From NCBI GenBank assembly GCA_000697475.1, contig JNEU01001031.1:124001-188000 (forward strand): DNA of 64,000 nt. Direction: 5' to 3'. The DNA comes from Lichtheimia corymbifera B2541. Lineage: Eukaryota; Mucoromycota; Mucoromycetes; Mucorales; Lichtheimiaceae. Below, one piece after another: positions 25,367 to 37,743 of this stretch. Position 1 is the first letter of the stretch; the number at the start of each line of letters is the position of its first letter. Below the pieces are notes generated by a model. That model had not been told where the DNA came from, searched no databases, and worked only from the letters and a program-made list of their open reading frames with translations. A program made the position numbers and the translations under genes.

Positions 25367-28262
25367 ATGCTTATGACGGGACACAGTGATCTTTTATCGG
25401 AAGACAACCCGAGACATCCCGTTCCTTCTGCTCGACCCACTGCTTCTTTCAACAACGACCACCCACTCTCAGCAAGTGCACCAGCTTATCCTATCCTCAT
25501 TACACGCTCTTCCAGTGGTCATTCTACTTCCATTCATCCACAAAAGCAGTCGCTCGATGCCAACAGTAACGCATTGAAGATCAACACCAATGTCGTGCAG
25601 CACGATCGTTCAATACCGGTGTCACCCATTCCTTCCAGCACAACAGCAACTGACGAGACTCATTTGATGAATAATATCGATGACTTTATTATAAAGTGCC
25701 CTATTGGTAATAGAAAGGATATGCAACCTTGAGGATGAGATCATTTACTTGTATAACACTTTTAGGATATGGCTCATCTGCTATTGTCTACAGTGCTGTT
25801 TACAAGCCTATGAACCAGCGTGTGGCTCTCAAAATGATCGATTTGGATATGTTTGAGCGTAATCAGATTGATGAGTTAAGAGTAAGTCTTTGTGTGTATG
25901 TGTGTGTGTGTGTGTATGCATTTATTAATTGTTTTGTATGTAGAGAGAAACAGCATTAATGGCCTTATCAAGACATCCCAATGTACTCCGCGTTCTTGGA
26001 TCATTTGTTGATGGATCTAAATTGTACATCGTGACCCCCTATCTTGCAGGAGGTAATAAGAGTAACTCGGGTCACGTGTGGAAAGAAACCTGATGGGGGA
26101 ACAAATGATGTCATGTAGGCTCTTGTTTGGATATCATAAAGACGCAGTTCCGTGATGGATTGGATGAAAGCAGCATTGCCACTATTCTCAAACAAGCCTT
26201 GGAAGGATTAGCGTATCTTCACAGAAATGGACATATTCATCGCGATGTCAAGGCTGGGAATCTATTGATGGATCATGACGGCACTGTGCTTTTGGGTGAC
26301 TTTGGTGTCTCTGGGTCTCTAACAGATTATGGTGAACGAGGTGTACGCAAGACTTTTGTCGGCACGGTAGGTTTTGACTCAGCAGCTTTTTTTTTTTTTC
26401 TTGGGTTCACATGAGATGATGATGATGCTGACGGATTTATCATTAGCCATGTTGGATGGCACCTGAAGTGATGGAACAAACAGCGTATGATTACAAGGCG
26501 GACATTTGGAGCTTTGGTATCACATCCATTGAACTTGCGACTGGTCATGCTCCCTTTGCAAAACTGCCACCACTCAAAGTAAGTACACGTTTATTATCAT
26601 TCGTAATCATGGCTTGGAGTGTTTATACAATCCATTGTAGGTTTTAATGATGACCTTATCCAGTGATCCACCGACTTTGGTACGAGAAACAGCCAAACAC
26701 AAATACTCTCGCACATTCAAGGATATGATTGATTTGTGTCTCAACAAGGATCCATCAAAAAGGTATGATTCACACGTCCTTTTTTTAATAGTACTATTTT
26801 TCTCATTTCTTACATTGTAGACCATCTGCTGAGAAACTGCTTCAACATCCATTCTTTAAGCAAGCTAGGCGACGGGATCATCTTGTGCGTGCGCTTTTGA
26901 ATGATTTACCCCCATTGGAAAATCGACCTCGTAAAAAGGTTCCACAAAGATATCTTTCCATTAACAAGACTGAGGATGAATGGGATTTTCAAGAACAACC
27001 ATCCAGCAATGAGGAGAATGATCCTAGCAGCGGCAATGAACTTGGTTCAGATAGCCGATTGCAGCAGCAACAAGTGAAACGACATATATCCTTTGGAGAC
27101 GTTGTGGTCAAAAACCCACCCCAACCCTATACAGGCAGCAATGGAGGGGAACAAGTGGCACCCGAAACTCAATCCAAGAAATCACGATTCACCGTTGATC
27201 AGTCAACAATAACAACAACACCTGTGACACCACCCTCTCAGGATAGTCCGGTATTACACCCAATTCAACAAAACGATGATCCATCTTTGAGAAAGACTCG
27301 ATTCAGCATCAATCATCAATTAGTGAAGCAATCATCAGAACAATATTCTCCATCATCATCCATCGAATCAACTCTATCGGAACGGCAACATGATCACCAA
27401 CATGGATGCAGCGACAGGAAATCAAGATTCGAAGTTCATCATGGGGATGATACAGCAGCTACATCATCATCATCACCACAGTTACCACCATCATCCATAT
27501 GCCCAGCTCCTATGCCCAACTCGAACCATGCATTATGTCGGCATAGTTCTCAGCCTTCGAGTGGATATGCATTGGCACGTGAAAGCTCTTCCTCTCGCAA
27601 GGTGGGGAGATTCGAATTAACGACGACGGATAACAGTAAGTATATATATCACATGACCCTTGTTTCAAAGAGTGCCATGACTAAAGAAAAAGGTGGGATG
27701 TAGATTCTCATGGATGTGATACTCCAACGCATTACTTTCCGCATTCTGGTGCTTCGTCAAATTCATCGTCAGTATCGCGTGGTCAAACATTTAAATCCGA
27801 TCCCGATTCACAAGCATCGATGCATGCCCACGTGGAAGAACTTTTAAGAGCCAATGACACACAACGACATGCATTAGAAGAGTTAGGCAACATGCTCGGT
27901 TTTCCTATGCGAACGAAATCAGGAGTACCCAGAAAGCCTGCATTGCTCCATCATTCATCGTCATCCTCTTCAGAAGGACAAGAAAGGTATATGCAACAAA
28001 CAATGAATGAATCAATGAACCAAAAGGATGCTTATGGAATGATTATTATTAGGAGACGAAGGTCAGCAGATGAGATAATGCTAACTATGGCAAGTTTCAC
28101 TGGAGAAAGAAAGAGTTCATTTCATGGCAAATGAGCTAACTTTTATTATTATAGGAATCATTGGAGAATCAGCTTCAAGTATCATTGCGTGAGAATCAAG
28201 CTTTGAAGCGAGAGAATGAAAATTTGAAAAGAGAAATCGAGCGTTTACGAGGGTCTACTTAA
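25367..28262 (+). CDS. Ste20-family (OSR1/SPAK/Fray-like) protein kinase, paralogue 1
   Basis: Ser/Thr kinase of the germinal-centre-VI type. Ten exons (25367-25706, 25766-25881, 25944-26052, 26119-26366, 26447-26578, 26641-26762, 26821-27635, 27704-27986, 28053-28089, 28155-28262) give 769 residues. The kinase domain is about residues 105-370: [10 protein letters not shown] (glycine loop), VALKMIDLD (ATP Lys), [12 protein letters not shown] (catalytic loop), [24 protein letters not shown] and [13 protein letters not shown], all intact. The tail repeats a K/R-rich RFx(V/I/L) motif four times (near 476, 514, 555 and 616) and ends in a leucine-zipper-like coiled coil ([20 protein letters not shown]). 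The last intron (28090-28154) is read as GC-AG. Exons 2-6 match the neighbouring paralogue boundary for boundary, showing a tandem duplication. The upstream regulator and substrate are unknown. Confidence 0.88.
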
Positions 28263-28657
28263 AAATAAAAAGAACAGCAGTAATAACAATATGCATATGC
28301 AATGTATTCCCCTCGGGGTGGCAAAGTTTGATGTATAAATGTATCCTGCATCATATACATATGGGTGGCGTTGTCAATTGCGGCTTGTTGCGGGTGAGTT
28401 TTAACCAGGTGACTGAGAGATAGAATAGTGGGCCAGCCAGCAGGGAGAGAGCGATTTTCAGCTCCCTGTGTGTGAGAGAGAGGGATGACCAGGATGGAGT
28501 GATCTCGCTTTCTCCCTCTCTCTCTCTCTCTTCCTTTTCCCCCTTTCCCCCCATCCACCTTTAAACTTCTTTCTCTCTTCTCTCCTTACTTTTCGGATGA
28601 ATACTTATTTCGTTACAAGTCAAGAGTTTTATCAGTCAATCCGCATTAACTTATTTG
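28263..28657. other. Intergenic between the two kinases
   Basis: Contains a (CT)n tract (about 28511-28530) and pyrimidine-rich DNA just upstream of the second kinase ATG, probably its promoter and leader. No coding signal. Confidence 0.55.
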
Positions 28658-31389
28658 ATGTCACAAGCCCCTGCACACAACTCTTTGGCGTTCCTGAAGG
28701 GGTCGAACGCCTCGACCAGTTCCTTTGACCGCCTCAACACTTCTCGTTCTCGTTCTGGCAGCCTTATGCGTGCAATGTCAAATCACAATCCCGCACCATC
28801 CACTGCATTGACTCGACGATTCTCTGAAGCGTTACCAAGGAACTCATTTCTTCACGATCAACACGACTCAACAACACTCAACCACCCACTATCACACTAT
28901 GCCAATCCATCGACGACTTCTTTCTCTCAATTATCTGACACCAACTGGGCCAACCGCTTGGAGGATTTCGAACTCAAAGATCCTATCGGTAAGCAACACT
29001 GAAACAAGGTGGATGGGATCGGCAGCAATATGACGAACTAAATGAGATAATTTAGGTTATGGCTCATCTGCTGTGGTCTACGGCGCCATTTATAAGCCAT
29101 TGAACAAACGCGTCGCCTTGAAAATGATTGACTTGGATATGTTTGAACGTAATCAAATCGATGAATTGCGAGTAAGTAGATTTTATCATGTGTGCCTGTG
29201 TGTACGTGTATCTCACACACCAAAATCTTTTGATCGCAGCGTGAAACAGCTTTGATGGCACTATCCAAACATCCCAATGTCCTGCAAGTTTATGGCTCTT
29301 TTGTAAACGGATCCAAGCTTTACATAGTAACACCTTATTTATCAGCGGGTAACGTTTTACCAGCCGTGGGATGGCTCTCGCTCTGCGTTTCTCTTACACT
29401 TATTGATGCTAGGCTCGTGTCTGGATATTATCAAGTCTGCTTTCAAACAAGGATTTGAAGAAACCACCATTGCAACCATCCTCAAGCAAGCGTTAGAAGG
29501 ACTGGTGTATTTGCACAAGAATGGTCACATTCATCGAGATGTAAAAGCGGGCAATCTACTTATGGATGAGCATGGCACTGTGTTGCTGGCCGATTTTGGA
29601 GTTTCCAGCTCGCTCACGGAGAATGGGGGTGTTCGAAAGACATTTGTGGGAACGGTAAAATGACGTATTTCTTTTGTGCGCCACCTCAAATTCTTATTAT
29701 TCTCACACATGTGTTCTTATTTTATAGCCATGTTGGATGGCACCTGAAGTCATGGAACAAGCAAGCTATGATTACAAGGCTGACATTTGGAGCTTTGGTA
29801 TTACAGCTCTCGAACTTGCCAAGGGTCATGCTCCATTTGCAAAGTTCCCTCCCATGAAGGTAAAGTGATAACAACAACAACAATAGGCTTATTGGAAGGG
29901 AAAATTTATACTTGTCACCAGGTCTTGATGATGACCTTGTCCAACGATCCCCCGACCTTGGATCGGGATTCCACCAAGTACAAATATACAAAGGTGTTCA
30001 AGGAGATGATTGATTGCTGTCTTCAAAAAGATCCTCGGAAAAGGTAACTACGCTCCAATAATCTCTGTGCAATTACTAACTAGCTGCTACTTACCTTACT
30101 CAATTAGACCTACCGCTGAAAAGTTGCTACAACATCCTTTCTTCAAGCAAGCAAAAAAGAAAGAATACCTATGCAAGTCACTCTTGGTGCATGTACCATC
30201 ACTTGAACAACGTCCACACAAAAAGGTTCCTCAAAAGCACATCACCTTTGAAACGACTGAGCAGTGGGATTTCGACACCGATGATACGACGACAACCACT
30301 GAAAAGAAGCAGCCGACTAGAAAGCATATCTCCTTTGGTGAAGTGGTAATTCGTGATGCAGCAAAGCCAGCAACAGCAACGACAGCATCCGATAGCAGCA
30401 ACAGCACGATCACCAAAAAATCACGCTTCGTTATCGAAGAGAATCATGATACTCCTCCCGTATCCACCCCATCTCCTCCTGTGGCACCACTCGATGTTGT
30501 ATCTCCTTCCAATCCTGATTGCGAGATAAAAAAGGGTCGTTTCAGCGTGAATCAACGAGCTGTGGAAGAAGTCGCTACTCAAGATTTGACACCATTGCCT
30601 TTATCTCGTTTATCAAGTCAAGATAGCGTACATGGAGGTAAGATTATCCACCACCATTTAACACCGAATATTGTGCTTATATGTCACACTATAGAACGAA
30701 AGTCGAGATTCGAGATCCAACAACAGCCACATCCTAGTACCGAAGGTGCCCTCTCACGTGAAAACTCTAATTCATCTGGTGTCTCGTTACCCCGAAATGG
30801 ATCTACAAGCTCTAAATCAAGTCGATTCTCAGTCGAAGTTGAACAACATCATCCTGCAGGGCGGGATGAGCAGCAGCAGTCATCTACAACAACGACGACG
30901 ACGAATGATTGTTGTCGGAAAAAAGGTCGCTTTGAGTTGTCTGGCAACGCAGCAGCCACAGCAACAGCAACCAACACCATGGATCGATCTGCTGATTCTT
31001 CGTTGTCAGGTTCACCTAATACATCACCTTATACTTCATTGTCACGTGATCCAAGCTCTGTTCGACATATCATCACTACCGCCCAATCTCCAGCAGCAGG
31101 TATTAGCGAAATACCTTCGATCATGTATACCCAGATGGAAACGCTCTTCAAACAAAATGAGATCCAGCGCAGCCTTCTCAATGATATGCTCAGCTGCTTA
31201 TCCAACACAACTCAACAACAACGATCACGTAAACCATCGTATGACGGGGCTGAACATCATCCATCAGACACTGTCGAGCGTTTACAGCAGCAATTGGCAA
31301 TCTCCCATGCAGAACGTGACAAGCTATCACGAGAAAATGAGGCACTTAAACGGGAGCTGGAACAATTACGTCGTAATAACGCCAAGTAA
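28658..31389 (+). CDS. Ste20-family (OSR1/SPAK/Fray-like) protein kinase, paralogue 2
   Basis: Second member of the tandem pair. Eight exons (28658-28988, 29056-29171, 29240-29348, 29413-29654, 29728-29859, 29922-30043, 30108-30637, 30695-31389) give 758 residues. The kinase domain (about 100-365) keeps [41 protein letters not shown] and [11 protein letters not shown], so it should be active. Exons 2, 3, 5 and 6 have exactly the same lengths as in the neighbour (116, 109, 132, 122). The tail has five RFx(V/I/L) motifs (near 455, 494, 531, 570 and 605) and an HISFGEVVI block shared with paralogue 1 (HISFGDVVV), then a coiled coil ([14 protein letters not shown]). The N-terminal ~100 residues are unlike paralogue 1. 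It is convergent with the amino acid permease. Confidence 0.88.
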
Positions 31390-31625
31390 AAAGAGCAAGC
31401 TCCTTCTCCCATGCTCTCCTTTCATATCACTCATTTAATGATCAATACCATTCGATTGTGTAAATTACTCATGCATACATAAATGACCAAAAAACTTGTT
31501 TCGTAATATCATCTGATGATTTTAATTGCATGCAGAGCTTAGCTTATGTAAATTGCTACATATATTAATATGGATTACTACTACTAGAATGGATATCTGC
31601 TGATGGGAAAGGGCACATGCCATGA

Positions 31626-33858
31626 TTACGTTCGACTTGGATAGTCATAATCCTGAACAGCGTAGTCAGGCTCTTCCTTATTGTCGAGTTGTTGAGCATG
31701 CACTTCAGCAAAGCGGCCGATAGGATCTCTGTGTAGTCTAGATTTGCGGATACCATAGCTGAAATAAATGATCCATCCAATACCCATCCAGACAAAGAGA
31801 CGCTATTAATAAAGAAAGGGTCAATCAACTTTAGTTTCTTTGTCTTTGATATCTATGCATGACTTACCCAAATGGTAGAAACCTCAGCGACAGCAATAAG
31901 TAAAATGCAAATGGCACCACCAATAAAAGGAAAGACAATCCATGTATAGCTAGGACCAGGGATTTTGAACCAACGATCAACATCGGGACGTGTGATACGC
32001 AGCACCACAACACCACAATGGACAATGAAGAAAGCAAACAGCGTGCCAACGGATGTCATGTTGCCAAGGAGATCAACAGGGAGCAAGGCAGATAGGATGG
32101 ATGTAATAAGACCGACAATGATGGTGGCAACATAGGGAGTTTTGAACTTTGGATGTACTTTGGTAAAGATCTGTGGCAGCAAGCCATCCTTGGCCATAGA
32201 GTAAAACACGCGTGCTTGTGCAAGCATTTGTACCAGTAGCACGGATGTTAAGCCTGCAAGTGCGCCAAGAGCGACGACGATGTTTAACCATTTAAACGAA
32301 CGGCCGGTACGTTCTTCTACGGCAAGAATAGCAATGGTAGGTGGAGCAGGGTGATTTAATTCAGAGTAATGCACAGCGCCTGTCATCACGGTGCAAAAGC
32401 CAATGTACATGAGGGTCGTCACGACCAAACTTCCCATGATACCAATAGGTAGGTCACGACGAGGATTCTTGGCTTCCATAGCAGCGGTTGTCACGGAATC
32501 AAAGCCAATGTAGCTGCAATACACGTTTAGTTAGTGGGTATCCTAACACGATAAAAGCCATGATGCATAATGGATCACAACACCTACGAGAAAAATACAG
32601 TGGATGCTGCTGCAAAAATGCCAGGGGTACCAAAAAAGTGCCAATTGCCTGAGGTGTTGGGTGGGACATAAGGATCATAGTTGCCTGCATCAACGAAACC
32701 GCATAGTGCAAAGATAAAGATAAACACTACGAGCAGCTTGATAATAACGATAACAGTGTTGACCCACGAAGCTTGACGAATACTATTGGCAAAGAACAAT
32801 ATGGGAAAGGTTAGCTTCCATAACAAAGAAAGATGGAATGATATATATATATTTATATTTACCCAACACAAAGCAAGATGGTGACGAGTAAGATGATTAC
32901 GAAGCCAGGGACATTGAAATAGCTTCCTTCGCTATAAGCAATATATGCAGGATCCTCATTCCAATATATAGGTGGGGTTGTCCAGCTATCTCCAAAGTGT
33001 ACATTGAATGCAACCTCGAAAAATGTCTTAAAGTAACCAGACCACCCAACGCCGACTGCAAAAAAAAGATACCAATTATTACAATGACAAACGTACGTGT
33101 ATCATAAATGGCCCATTCTTCATATCTACCTACCTGTTGCTGAACCGATCATGTATTCAAGCACGAGATCCCAACCCAGAGTCCAGGCCATAAACTACCA
33201 AAGCCATATAAGTGATGATATTCAATGATGGAAAACCTTCATGTAAAATAATACCTCTCCCATGGTAGCATACGCATACGTGTAAGCTGAACCAGACACA
33301 GGGATCATAGATGCGAGTTCTGAATAGCTCATTGCCGCAAATCCTATTATAGATATGATAAATATAAATGAGATGGCTGGTATATTATGCGTGTGTGATG
33401 GTAAGACGCCATACCTGAAGCAATGGCGGCAACAATGAAAGATACAGTAACAGCAGGACCAGCGTTTTGGGCTGCTGCTTGACCGGATAATACAAAGATA
33501 CCTACGTAAAAGCAGAAAGAATCAACAATGAATGTTCGTTTTGATCACTCAATCATAATGTACCTGTTCCAATAATGGCACCAATACCAAGAAATACAAG
33601 TTGGAAGGCATTCAAGTATTTTCTGAGCTCCGTATTTGCGTACTCGGCTGCCAGCAGCTCGTATGGCTTGAGTGAGATCAAGCGTCTTGACCAATACTGT
33701 CTGCCGGTTTCATCAGGTCGCCGTAAATAACTTGATGGGTCCACCTTGGCATAGCGTGCTTGTATGTTTGAGAGAAAACCGCCACCGCTAGAGCTACCCG
33801 CCTTTTCTTCATCGATGTGGCCGATCCCTCCTTCACCTGTGTATATCTTATCACCCAT
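31626..33858 (-). CDS. Cationic amino acid transporter-like permease (APC superfamily)
   Basis: Membrane importer of amino acids, most like the CAT group of the APC superfamily. Eight exons (33858-33564, 33501-33415, 33343-33255, 33194-33134, 33055-32863, 32782-32588, 32513-31868, 31802-31626) give 580 residues with about 14 hydrophobic segments. The first membrane helix has FLGIGAIIGTGIFVLSG, the substrate-binding unwound GxG motif. Other family blocks are MSYSELASMIPVSGSAYTYAY, STVFFSYIGFDSVTTAAMEA and LLVQMLAQARVFYSMAKDG. The soluble N-terminus (about 80 residues) is charged, and the C-terminus ends in an acidic/Tyr-rich tail. CAT-type transporters usually carry Arg/Lys, but substrate cannot be read from sequence. 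Confidence 0.88.
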
Positions 33859-36027
33859 GATATTATGTATGATGATGAGTTGCTGTAGTCACTATATAAC
33901 GGAGCAAAGATAAAACTGAAAAAGAACGATTTTCACAGACATGATCTATCACGAAAACTGCTTTTATCGCTGACAGGATATGTAAATATCAGTCTTCGTG
34001 TCGCACGCCAAATATTGTCTGATGGTGAGATGCTGCATAATAAGTACGAACCCGTATTCCCGATTTGTTAATTTGCACTTTCGGATTGACCATACACAAA
34101 GGAACCTGCATTTCTAGGATTTCGATTTTCCTTGTGATAACACTGCTTGTGCAACATGCAACAAGTTTTCCACATTCATTGATCTTTTACCATAACACCA
34201 AATTGACACACACTTCGCACTGGGTCATTTGGTTTCGATAACAGGTATCTAGGTGACAGCGACAGCCTAGTCAAGTCGTCATGGAATCGTCCAATGCGAT
34301 ACGATGGGCTATTCCATCTGCCTCTTTCTTGTATCAAAATGATTTTTTCATGCATTTTTCTAAAGAGAGGCTGCTGTATTTGGCAATCTCGGCTTCTTTT
34401 GTTTTGTCATGTGCCCCTTTTTGCCTGATTTACTCTGTGTCACCTATTGTTCATTGTTTTCTTTGTTCTTCTTTGTTCGCTCCTTGCAGCTGTGATCCAG
34501 CATTCATTTCTTATGGCCCATAGTGCATGGCAGCTCAACCGTGTATACAGCTGGAGTAGTAAAAAAGAACCGCTTCATTAACAATGCAAGGACCATGACA
34601 AGGATATTAGCTATCTGTGGTGGGGCATGTCGTATCGTTGTGCGACTTGTTCACCTTCTCAACATACCAAAATACTGTATCAACGATGCAAAATCAGCCT
34701 AATCTTTATCTAAAATAAGTATGTTGTCCTTCCACTGGACATCAGAATATCGAGAAGGAGAAGCTGGCCCAGCATGTTTGCGTGACACATGCATGAAGGA
34801 TCATGTTTGCGACTTATACCTTTTGATCCCCCCGGCTTGATCTGCTTTGATCCCACTGGATGGCACATATACCGTTAGCCGTTAGCTCATCCATACATAC
34901 ATTGCACAGCATTACAAATACTATGCTTTAAGTGATCAAACATCATCCTTTTGAAAGATCAATCTATGTACTTGGGCAAATAGCACAAATATATGGCGCG
35001 GTTCTCGCCACGTGATGCTGGCTGTATTGTTCCATTCTATGAAAATCGAATCATCCTTGATCACTTTATTGAGCAATTGATACGCTACATATACAGCGAT
35101 ATCAAGTAACAATCTCCATTTTAGATCCAGCTTGATTGTGGACATAGTGATCTCATCACGCTTTGTGATGATTGCTCCCACAGCACCGCGTAGAAGAAAC
35201 TACAGAATTCGAAAATTGAACACGTTTGCATGTTTCAAAGCCATTCCCATGCTATTTGTGCCACGAGATGGCGTTTAGCATACTTAGCATATCACACGGT
35301 GTATCCAGCAAAAAGTGTGGGATACATCGTGAGAACGATCTGAGGCATAGGATGGGTGGGCTATGTATGTAATGCCTGTGTCCATGCCAACACACGTTGT
35401 TATGTGAGCAAGGTATACAGCGCTGGATCTGACATTTGGATAATGGTAGTAAGTACCGCATTGCTATAATAAAGGAGTAAAATTTAAAGTATATGGATCT
35501 CGTTGCTTCTAATAAATGGGAGCCATCGAAGTATCGGGATACGAGCCACGCACAATCAAATAGCCATAAACAAAATCAGCGATCTCGATTGCTGCTGTAC
35601 CAAGAAAAAGGCTGCCCTTCATAAGAAAATAGATCTCTGTTTAGCAAAAGCAACATTGCTGTTTACGAAAAAAACAAGGCTGCTGGCATATACGAGAAAG
35701 CAGCATCACGGCAAAAAGGAAAAAGTAAGTGCATGTACAAGAATGGCCTTATGCCAGTCCTTTAGCATATGCAATGCTATCAAACCTAATGGAAACAAGG
35801 CAAAACGACTTCCTTACAGGATCCAAATCCATCCTGGCAGCAATGTTAAAGCAGATAATGTATAGTTTTATTATTCATGTATGACCCAGCTTCTATAACT
35901 CTGATGCAGATGGCTCCGATTATATGGTGTTTGTATTGAAAATGCTTACTTACAATGTTCCAGTATTATTTAAAAAGGGAACAGGGATATAAAAGCGTTG
36001 GATGTATAATCGCTTTCTGGTTGTTGT
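33859..36027. other. 2.2-kb gene-poor region, possible decayed coding fragment
   Basis: No complete gene is recognised. A minus-strand open frame at about 34936-35140 has ordinary protein-like composition (ATG-led MSTIKLDLKWRLLLDIAVY..., ending WREPRHIFVLFAQVH...) but no upstream exon that I could join and no family I recognise; it may be a gene relic. The plus-strand frame 35503-35865 is Lys-rich and lacks a good start. No repeat related to the foldback element was seen here. Confidence 0.35.
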
Positions 36028-37743
36028 TTACTGGGCGGTAGTCGATTGCTCATCAGCAGCTTCGCGGATCACGAGGGACAAGCGACGAAGAGCTTCATCC
36101 ATTTGTTCATAGGTGACACAGCTGAATGACACACGTACATATGGGGTCTTGTTACCCAATGGCATGAAGGCCTATGATGTTGCCGCGTGTTAACGTTGCT
36201 CATGCGATTGTATGTGGAGATGCCCAATTCAACTTACCACGCCAGGGACAGCAAGCACGTTCTTCTTGACAGCCTTTTGCAAGATGAGGTTATACGAGTC
36301 ATCAATACCGCACAAGAGACGAATCCAAACGAACATGCCCGAGTCAGGAACAACCCATTCAGCCAAACCTTTAAGATGGCGATCGAGACATTCCACGAAA
36401 AGATCACGCTTCTCACGATAAAAGTTGGCGACCTTGCGTGTGTGTTCCAAAAAGCCATCATGTCCCCACTTTTCCAACAAGCCATAAGCCATCAATTGAG
36501 GAACACCAGCAGGTTGAAGATTGGTAACCTATTATATGATGATCCAGGATGAGATGATTGGATTCATGATGCATCGACTTGTGTGTGTGACACACAACAT
36601 ACCATCGTGTGCATATTCATGCGTTCGATCAAAGGCTTAGGACCTGTAGCCCAACCAATACGAATGCCCGATGACAAGATCTTGCTCATACTATCCAAAC
36701 GTAAGACACGGCCATCAACATCCATGGAAAGGTACGATGGAGTGCGCTTCTCATCAAATTGAAGATAGTAGTATGGATCGTCCTCAACAATGATGAGGTC
36801 GTATTTTTGAGCAATAGCATAAGTTTTCTTCTTTCGCTCAAGCGATGAGCTGACACCAGTAGGATTTCCACCCACAGGAACAGTGTAAAGAGCTTGAGGG
36901 CGTGGTTGATCCTTCTTACCACTGGGATTCGAATTAGGCCAATCAGCAAGAATTTGATCCAAGGATTCGGGAACAATGCCTTCAGCATCGGTAGCCACAG
37001 GAACAAGGTCAATGGGCTGAGTTTCAAGGAAGGACAATGCACCAGTGTAAGTAGGACCTTCCACAAGGAGTGCATGACCAGGTTCGGCAAACATTTCCAA
37101 TGCCTGCATTGACAAATGTTTAGCTATCATTCACACGCAAACAATCGATATCCATGTTTACCTTGGTCAAAAGATCTTGAGAACCAGGACCCACTGTCAA
37201 GTCAAACTCAGCGCAAGGTGGTGCATGTTCCTTGATTTGAAGCTCACGGAGCCATTGATTGAGCGGGGGAAGACCAGACTATTGTGCACACGTGCGGAGG
37301 ATCCAGACAAAGGCGTGAGAAAAATCCCTGAATTTGTTGCCAGCTACTACTTTTATTGTCTTGTTTGACATGATACATACCGTAAGATCATACGACAAGC
37401 TGCGTCTAAAGAGGTCGCCATCGAATTCCAACGTCTCACCCGACTTGAGAGTTACCGACATGCTTGCATAAGGAAAAGTATCAGGGTTAGGTTGACCAGC
37501 ACCAAGCGACAACTACAAGGGTCGTTGCATTGTCATTTAGTTGTCAATGATACACAATATCATGCTTTTCATTCTCTCTTACCATGTCCTTGTTGTTCAT
37601 GTAAGGCATAAGGGCACGAACTAATAGGCATCATTGTTCATTAAGATAAGCGCCTTTTACGTTGTTTTCGGTATGCTTATCCACTTACTGGCCGAGGGGT
37701 TGCGAGCCTTGCTGCGAGTGCTGAGGAACTTTTGATAATCCAT
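36028..37743 (-). CDS. PLP-dependent aminotransferase, Aro8 / 2-aminoadipate type
   Basis: Class I/II aminotransferase of the aromatic or 2-aminoadipate (Aro8/AADAT) group, acting in aromatic amino acid or lysine metabolism. Seven exons (37743-37689, 37620-37583, 37512-37381, 37278-37162, 37103-36603, 36528-36238, 36171-36028) give 425 residues, the usual size. Signature blocks: SLGAGQPNPDTFPY near the N-terminus, YTVPVGGNPTGVSSSLERKK, VEDDPYYYLQF, and RLDSMSKILSSGIRIGW, whose Lys (near residue 250) binds pyridoxal phosphate. The C-terminal part has VPDSGMFVWIRL and TPYVRVSFSC, which hold the substrate-carboxylate Arg. The very short second exon (38 nt) is supported by phase and by sequence. 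Substrate is inferred from family only. Confidence 0.9.

Noticed and set aside
35503..35865. 120-codon Lys-rich plus-strand frame
   Set aside because: Starts without a clear ATG context, composition reflects A-rich DNA, and no homology is recognisable.
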